Source: CALVZT01 sp964368755
Lineage (GTDB): Bacteria > Bacillota > Clostridia > Christensenellales > UBA1242
Assembly: GCA_964368755.1 (NCBI GenBank)
Contig: CAYJCR010000004.1
Location: 1 to 64,000 of the forward strand
Direction: 5' to 3'
DNA length: 64,000 nucleotides
Shown: in pieces, positions 59,710 to 64,000 of the stretch
How the letters are laid out: each line of letters starts with the position of its first letter
How positions within the stretch are numbered: position 1 is the first letter of the stretch
Translations under genes and position numbers: made by a program
The notes under the pieces: generated by a model
Seen by the model: the letters and a program-made list of their open reading frames with translations, nothing else
Databases searched by the model: none
Told to the model about the DNA's origin: nothing

Positions 59710-62478
59710 TTGAGTAAACAATCGTTGAGTTCTAGATTATCAAAAGGTCAAATAGTTGGGATTGTTCTTCTTGCGATTTCGATTGCTGTATTACTATTCT
59801 CGATCTTCAATTTTTTACCAATTCTTAATAAGTTTTTTCTTGGCACATTTGGTGCTGTATTGTATCCTGCAATGGCATTCTTGATACTTATTTCTATTGC
59901 ATTGCTTATGAAGAAACATTTTGTATATTCAATTAAGTATGTCCTATACTTGATTGGTGCTTTTGTATGCATATTAGCAATTATTCATACTATTGTGACA
60001 GCCAAGTGGGCTGGGTTAAATTATGGCGATTATTTAGTTAATTGCTATGACTTTAAGTATACTCCTGGTGGATTGATACTTGGTATTATTACATTTCCAA
60101 TAATGAGTCTTCTTAATAGTGTAGCAGGCTGTGTATTCTACGCAATTGCACTTGCGATATTTGTAGCACTTATTATTGATTATCTCTACGCAGTCAAACA
60201 GTTCGCCAAATTGAATGCTCCTATTGTCGTCGATACTCAGAGCGAACCAGTTATTGATACATTACCACAACCAATCGAAGTGGAGACAGAGAGTTCTGCC
60301 TTTGATTTTTCGGCACTTCAGAAGAATGAATATTCACAAAAAACGAATGAACCCTTACAACAAAATCAAGACAATATTCTTGTCAAAAAGAAGCTTGGGC
60401 TTATCAAAGATGATCCAAGCGATATAATTATACCAAGCAGGAAGGATAAAACTCGTAATCTAACTCCATCTGAACAATTATTTGGAGCCAAAGAAGAAGT
60501 CAAGCAAGAATGGCTTAACAAGACTATATCTATGCCTAAGCAAGAGCCTAAACAAGTACCTAAGCAAGACGATAAGAATGTTAAGTTGAGAGAGTTCCTT
60601 CAAGCTACTGGTTATCAATCCAACAATAACATTGATCCTATTATTACCAATACGAACATATCGACTCAAACTCCTTCACAAGAGATAGAAGATCTTCCTA
60701 AGATAGAGAATGCCGGCGATAACTCACAATACAAGCCAAAGAAATTGGTTGAAGAGAATATAAACAACCAAAGGTATATATCGCCTGATATGGGCAAGAG
60801 TTTGATACAGCCTAAGACTAATAACAATAACTTTACATCTCGTATGGAAGAGAACGAGAAAGATAAGGTTCTTGGTCAACAGTCAAAGGTCGAGAGTTCT
60901 TTGAATAAGAACTATGGCATAGGTCCATCTAAGCCAAAGAACAATTTCGAGCAGATACAGATGATTGGTGCTGAGAAGAATAAAAAACCTCTTCCACCAA
61001 TAATGGCTAAGGCACTCAATTATAAGAGACCACCTGTAGAATTGTTGAATAAAGTAGAAGTTGATTATCAAGAGTTTGCAACTGAACAAGCAGAGAAATC
61101 TGCCGTTATTGAGAAGACTCTCGACAACTTCAAGATTCCTGTCCAAGTACAAGCTGTCAGAAGAGGTGCTGCTGTCACTCGATATGAACTCAAGATGCCT
61201 ACTGGTATACCTGTCAAGAAGATTAACAACCATTGCGAAGACATAGAACTTGCTTTAGCTTCAAAGGGTAGTATACGTATAGAGACTCCTATCCGCGGCA
61301 AGAGTGCCGTAGGTATAGAAGTACCAAATGACAAGATAGATATGGTAACATTGCGTGATATTGTCGAATCCAAAGAATTTAATGCTAACCAATCTCCACT
61401 TGCGTTTGCTTTGGGCAAAGATGTCGATGGTAAAGTATTTACTTGTAATCTTGCCAAGATGCCACACTTACTTGTTGCTGGTGCTACCAACTCTGGTAAG
61501 AGTGTGTGCCTCAATGCTTTGCTAATCAGTTTGATATATAGAACAGCACCAGAGGATTTGAGATTGATCTTGATTGATCCTAAGCGTGTTGAGTTCACAA
61601 GTTACAATGATCTACCTCATTTGATTTTGCCTAAAGTCATCACCGAGCCACAGAAGGCAATCAATGCTTTTGATTGGCTTATAAATGAGATGGAGAGGCG
61701 TTATGGGGTATTCGAAGAGAACTGCGTAGTCAATATCTCCGGATACAATTCGTTACCAGGTGTTGTCAATGGCACAATGGTCAAGATGGGATATATAGTT
61801 ATGGTAGTCGATGAACTTGCTGACCTAATGGCATCTGGCAACAAAAAGGAACTTGAGAACAAGATCGTACGTTTGGTTCAGAAAGCTAGAGCTGCGGGTA
61901 TCCATATTGTCCTTGCAACTCAAAGACCATCAGTTGATGTCATTACAGGTACTATCAAAGCCAATCTTCCTTCAAGAATTGCTTTTGCTGTCACTAACTA
62001 TATTGACTCCAAGACAATACTTGACCAAGGTGGTGCAGAGAAGCTTCTTGGTCGTGGTGATATGTTGTATTCTCCAAGTGATAGTGAGCCTACAAGAGTT
62101 CAAGGTGCATACGTATCCAATGAAGAAGTGCAAGCAGTAGTCGAATATATCAAGGCGAACAACTCAACTATATACGATGAGAGTATTGCCAATGCAATCA
62201 ACAAAGAAGGTACTGATGGCGTGAGTGCTGGCAGTGCTGGTGGAGCAAGTCAGGATCTTGATCCATTATTCGTAGATTGTCTAAGGCTTGTTGTAGAGAC
62301 TGGTCAAGTATCTATATCAATGCTACAGAGGAGATTCTCATTAGGATTTTCGAGAGCTGCACGTATTGTTGACCAAATGGAACTTGCGAAGTTTATATCC
62401 CCATCAGAGGGTGGCAAACCACGTAATGTCTATATGACAAAAGAAGAATTTGAATCTGCATATGGAGGTCAAGATTGA
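59710..62478 (+). CDS. ftsK: DNA translocase FtsK/SpoIIIE
   Basis: Hexameric dsDNA pump that moves chromosome across the division or sporulation septum. The 922-residue protein has four or five transmembrane helices (about 15-165), a long polar Gln/Asn/Lys-rich linker (about 180-440), the motor with Walker A AGATNSGKSVCLNALL (about 595) and Walker B VMVVDELADLMA, and a C-terminal winged-helix gamma domain (TGQVSISMLQRRFSLGFSRAARIVDQME). It starts at TTG, with AAGGGG upstream. rimO overlaps its end by four bases. Confidence 0.96.
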   Translation: MSKQSLSSRLSKGQIVGIVLLAISIAVLLFSIFNFLPILNKFFLGTFGAVLYPAMAFLILISIALLMKKHFVYSIKYVLYLIGAFVCILAIIHTIVTAKWAGLNYGDYLVNCYDFKYTPGGLILGIITFPIMSLLNSVAGCVFYAIALAIFVALIIDYLYAVKQFAKLNAPIVVDTQSEPVIDTLPQPIEVETESSAFDFSALQKNEYSQKTNEPLQQNQDNILVKKKLGLIKDDPSDIIIPSRKDKTRNLTPSEQLFGAKEEVKQEWLNKTISMPKQEPKQVPKQDDKNVKLREFLQATGYQSNNNIDPIITNTNISTQTPSQEIEDLPKIENAGDNSQYKPKKLVEENINNQRYISPDMGKSLIQPKTNNNNFTSRMEENEKDKVLGQQSKVESSLNKNYGIGPSKPKNNFEQIQMIGAEKNKKPLPPIMAKALNYKRPPVELLNKVEVDYQEFATEQAEKSAVIEKTLDNFKIPVQVQAVRRGAAVTRYELKMPTGIPVKKINNHCEDIELALASKGSIRIETPIRGKSAVGIEVPNDKIDMVTLRDIVESKEFNANQSPLAFALGKDVDGKVFTCNLAKMPHLLVAGATNSGKSVCLNALLISLIYRTAPEDLRLILIDPKRVEFTSYNDLPHLILPKVITEPQKAINAFDWLINEMERRYGVFEENCVVNISGYNSLPGVVNGTMVKMGYIVMVVDELADLMASGNKKELENKIVRLVQKARAAGIHIVLATQRPSVDVITGTIKANLPSRIAFAVTNYIDSKTILDQGGAEKLLGRGDMLYSPSDSEPTRVQGAYVSNEEVQAVVEYIKANNSTIYDESIANAINKEGTDGVSAGSAGGASQDLDPLFVDCLRLVVETGQVSISMLQRRFSLGFSRAARIVDQMELAKFISPSEGGKPRNVYMTKEEFESAYGGQD

Positions 62479-63776
62479 ACAAAAGATACATAAGTCTAAT
62501 CAGCCTTGGCTGTGACAAGAATAGAGTTGATGCAGAATATATCCTAGGTAATCTCAAAAGTAATGGATTTGTTATCACAAATGACTTAGAACAAGCTCAG
62601 ATAATAATAGTTAATACATGTGCTTTCTTAGCATCAGCTAGGGAAGAGTCAATAGATACTATACTTGATTGTATTAAATACAAGTCAAACAAACTCGAGA
62701 AGTTGATAGTAACTGGATGTTTGAGTCAACTTGGTATTGAAGAATTAAAATCAGCGCTCCCAGAAGTAGATGCCTTTGTCCCAATCGATGATAATGACAA
62801 GATAGTGGAGATAATCAATAAACTTTATGGTGAGACAAATCTTCCTAAGGCCGTCCATAACAGAATACTTAGCACTCCCAAGCATTATGCATACCTTAAG
62901 ATTGCCGATGGTTGTAACAATTTTTGTACTTATTGCAAAATACCGTATATAAGAGGTAGGTATTATTCAATACCGATGGAGCAGATTGTTGCTGAGGCAA
63001 CAGATCTAGTAGCGCAAGGAGTCAAAGAACTGATAGTAGTTGCTCAAGATGTAACAAATTACGGTCAAGATCTATACTCGAAGCCAATGCTTGTTCAACT
63101 TCTTCGCAAACTAAGTGAGATTGATGGTATTGAATGGATACGATTACATTATTGTTACCCTGACAAAATAACTGAAGAACTGATTGATGAGATAGCCCAT
63201 AACGATAAGATAGTAAAGTATATAGATATGCCTTTGCAACATATATCTGACAATATATTGTCTAAGATGGGTAGACATATCTTCTCACAACAGATACAAG
63301 AATTGATAGATAATATAAGAGCAAAGATACCTGACATTGTCATACGTACAACTCTAATGGTAGGTTTTCCAAATGAGAAACATAATGACTTTGTCAGATT
63401 ATGTGATTTCTTAAAAAGTAACAAACTTGAGCTTGTTGGATTCTTTGCATATAGCAGAGAAGAAGGTACACGTTCTTATCAGATGAGACATCAAGTACCT
63501 ACGATAGTCAAAAAGTTAAGACTTAAGAAGATAGAAAAGTTACAAGAATCCATATCTCATAACAATCTCGTGAATATGCTAGATAATACATATAAAGTGC
63601 TAGTTGATAGGTTTGATGACCAAACAAATCAGTACTTTGGCAGGAATTATATGTTTTCACCAAATGTTGATTACGAAATATGTTTCTATTCGGACAAAAA
63701 AGTCAAGATAGGAAGTTTCGTGAACATAAAAATTACACAAATAAACAAAAATTATTTAATAGGAGAAAAAGTATGA
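62475..63776 (+). CDS. rimO: Ribosomal protein S12 methylthiotransferase RimO
   Basis: Methylthiolates Asp88 of ribosomal protein S12. The 433-residue protein starts at TTG, with GGAGG seven bases upstream inside ftsK, and has the MTTase cysteines (SLGCDKNRVDAE, NTCAFLASAREES, VTGCLSQLG), radical-SAM CNNFCTYC (about residue 140) and a TRAM domain. LGCDKN in place of LGCKVN separates it from MtaB. Its last codon overlaps the pgsA start (ATGA). Confidence 0.95.
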   Translation: MNKRYISLISLGCDKNRVDAEYILGNLKSNGFVITNDLEQAQIIIVNTCAFLASAREESIDTILDCIKYKSNKLEKLIVTGCLSQLGIEELKSALPEVDAFVPIDDNDKIVEIINKLYGETNLPKAVHNRILSTPKHYAYLKIADGCNNFCTYCKIPYIRGRYYSIPMEQIVAEATDLVAQGVKELIVVAQDVTNYGQDLYSKPMLVQLLRKLSEIDGIEWIRLHYCYPDKITEELIDEIAHNDKIVKYIDMPLQHISDNILSKMGRHIFSQQIQELIDNIRAKIPDIVIRTTLMVGFPNEKHNDFVRLCDFLKSNKLELVGFFAYSREEGTRSYQMRHQVPTIVKKLRLKKIEKLQESISHNNLVNMLDNTYKVLVDRFDDQTNQYFGRNYMFSPNVDYEICFYSDKKVKIGSFVNIKITQINKNYLIGEKV

Positions 63777-64000
63777 ACACACCAAACAAAATTTCATTAA
63801 CAAGAATAATAGGTATCCCAGTAATGGTATTTTTCTATCTTGCTTCATTTGTCCCTTATGGCAAAGCTATAGCATTAGTTGTCTTTTCTTTGACTGCATT
63901 GACAGATTTTCTTGATGGATATCTTGCTAGGAAGAACAATCAAGTTACAGATTTGGGCAAGTTCCTTGACCCAATCGCAGACAAGTTGTTGATGGCAACG
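63773..64000 (+). CDS. pgsA: CDP-diacylglycerol--glycerol-3-phosphate 3-phosphatidyltransferase (partial)
   Basis: First 76 codons of a phosphatidylglycerophosphate synthase cut by the window end. The start MNTPNKISLTRIIGIPVMVF and the CDP-alcohol phosphotransferase motif DFLDGYLARKNNQVTDLGKF with LDPIADK are intact. AGGAGA precedes the ATG. Gene order ftsK-rimO-pgsA matches Bacillus, where cinA and recA follow. Confidence 0.95.
   Translation, partial: MNTPNKISLTRIIGIPVMVFFYLASFVPYGKAIALVVFSLTALTDFLDGYLARKNNQVTDLGKFLDPIADKLLMAT

Noticed and set aside
1..64000. CRISPR arrays, transposases, integrases, prophage genes
   Set aside because: None found: no regularly spaced repeat sets and no recognisable mobile-element proteins in any frame.

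Overview
This window is a continuous piece of a low-GC Firmicutes chromosome of the clostridial type. Almost every gene is on the + strand, ribosome-binding sites are of the AAGGAGG kind, and gene order follows Bacillus/Clostridium blocks: dnaK-dnaJ-rsmE-mtaB-hinT-rpsU; rpoZ-priA-def-fmt-rsmB-rlmN-rsgA-rpe-spoVM-asp23-fakA-like; ytxC-thrS; infC-rpmI-rplT; yebC-ruvCAB-queA-tgt-yajC-secDF-recJ-hemZ; rpsO-pnp-pda-M16-ftsK-rimO-pgsA. A 27-residue SpoVM homologue and a YtxC-like protein, both where B. subtilis has them, point to an endospore-forming lineage or a descendant of one. I cannot name the species; an uncultured gut-type member of Clostridia would fit.

Layout. 0-5.8 kb: heat-shock chaperones and RNA modification. 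5.8-10.4 kb: DNA repair and replication (pcrA, ligA) and rpoZ. 10.4-20.3 kb: the priA-to-fakA block, in which the kinase/phosphatase pair prkC/prpC, thiN and rpmB, usual residents in Bacillus, are absent. 20.3-36 kb is the accessory part: tRNAs Val, Gly, Cys and Leu with decayed tRNA-Gly copies; an AT-rich adenosine deaminase that looks acquired; a nucleotide-type hydrolase; a short pyrophosphatase; a YwaF-like membrane protein; a 31-residue cysteine peptide on the - strand; then three large membrane-anchored helical proteins that are paralogues of one another, followed directly by a MacB/FtsX-type ABC transporter. This last cluster is the best candidate for an undescribed system. 36-40.3 kb: thrS with a T-box, infC-rpmI-rplT with an L20-type leader, and an rRNA/tRNA methyltransferase. 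40.4-51 kb: yebC through secF, interrupted by a two-gene - strand operon of unknown function between yebC and ruvC. 51-64 kb: recJ, hemZ, rpsO, pnp, a deacetylase-like protein, an M16 peptidase, ftsK, rimO and the start of pgsA.

Regulatory signals are unusually readable. Many promoters have a clear -10 box and exactly 17 bases of spacer, and several have TTGCAT/TTGCAA at -35. Two promoters (rsmE, pcrA) place the -10 box only 7 bases before the ATG, predicting leaderless mRNAs. infC appears to start at AUU. thrS carries a T-box and, after it, a short open frame with three consecutive Thr codons next to a small hairpin. No CRISPR array, integrase, transposase or rRNA gene was seen.
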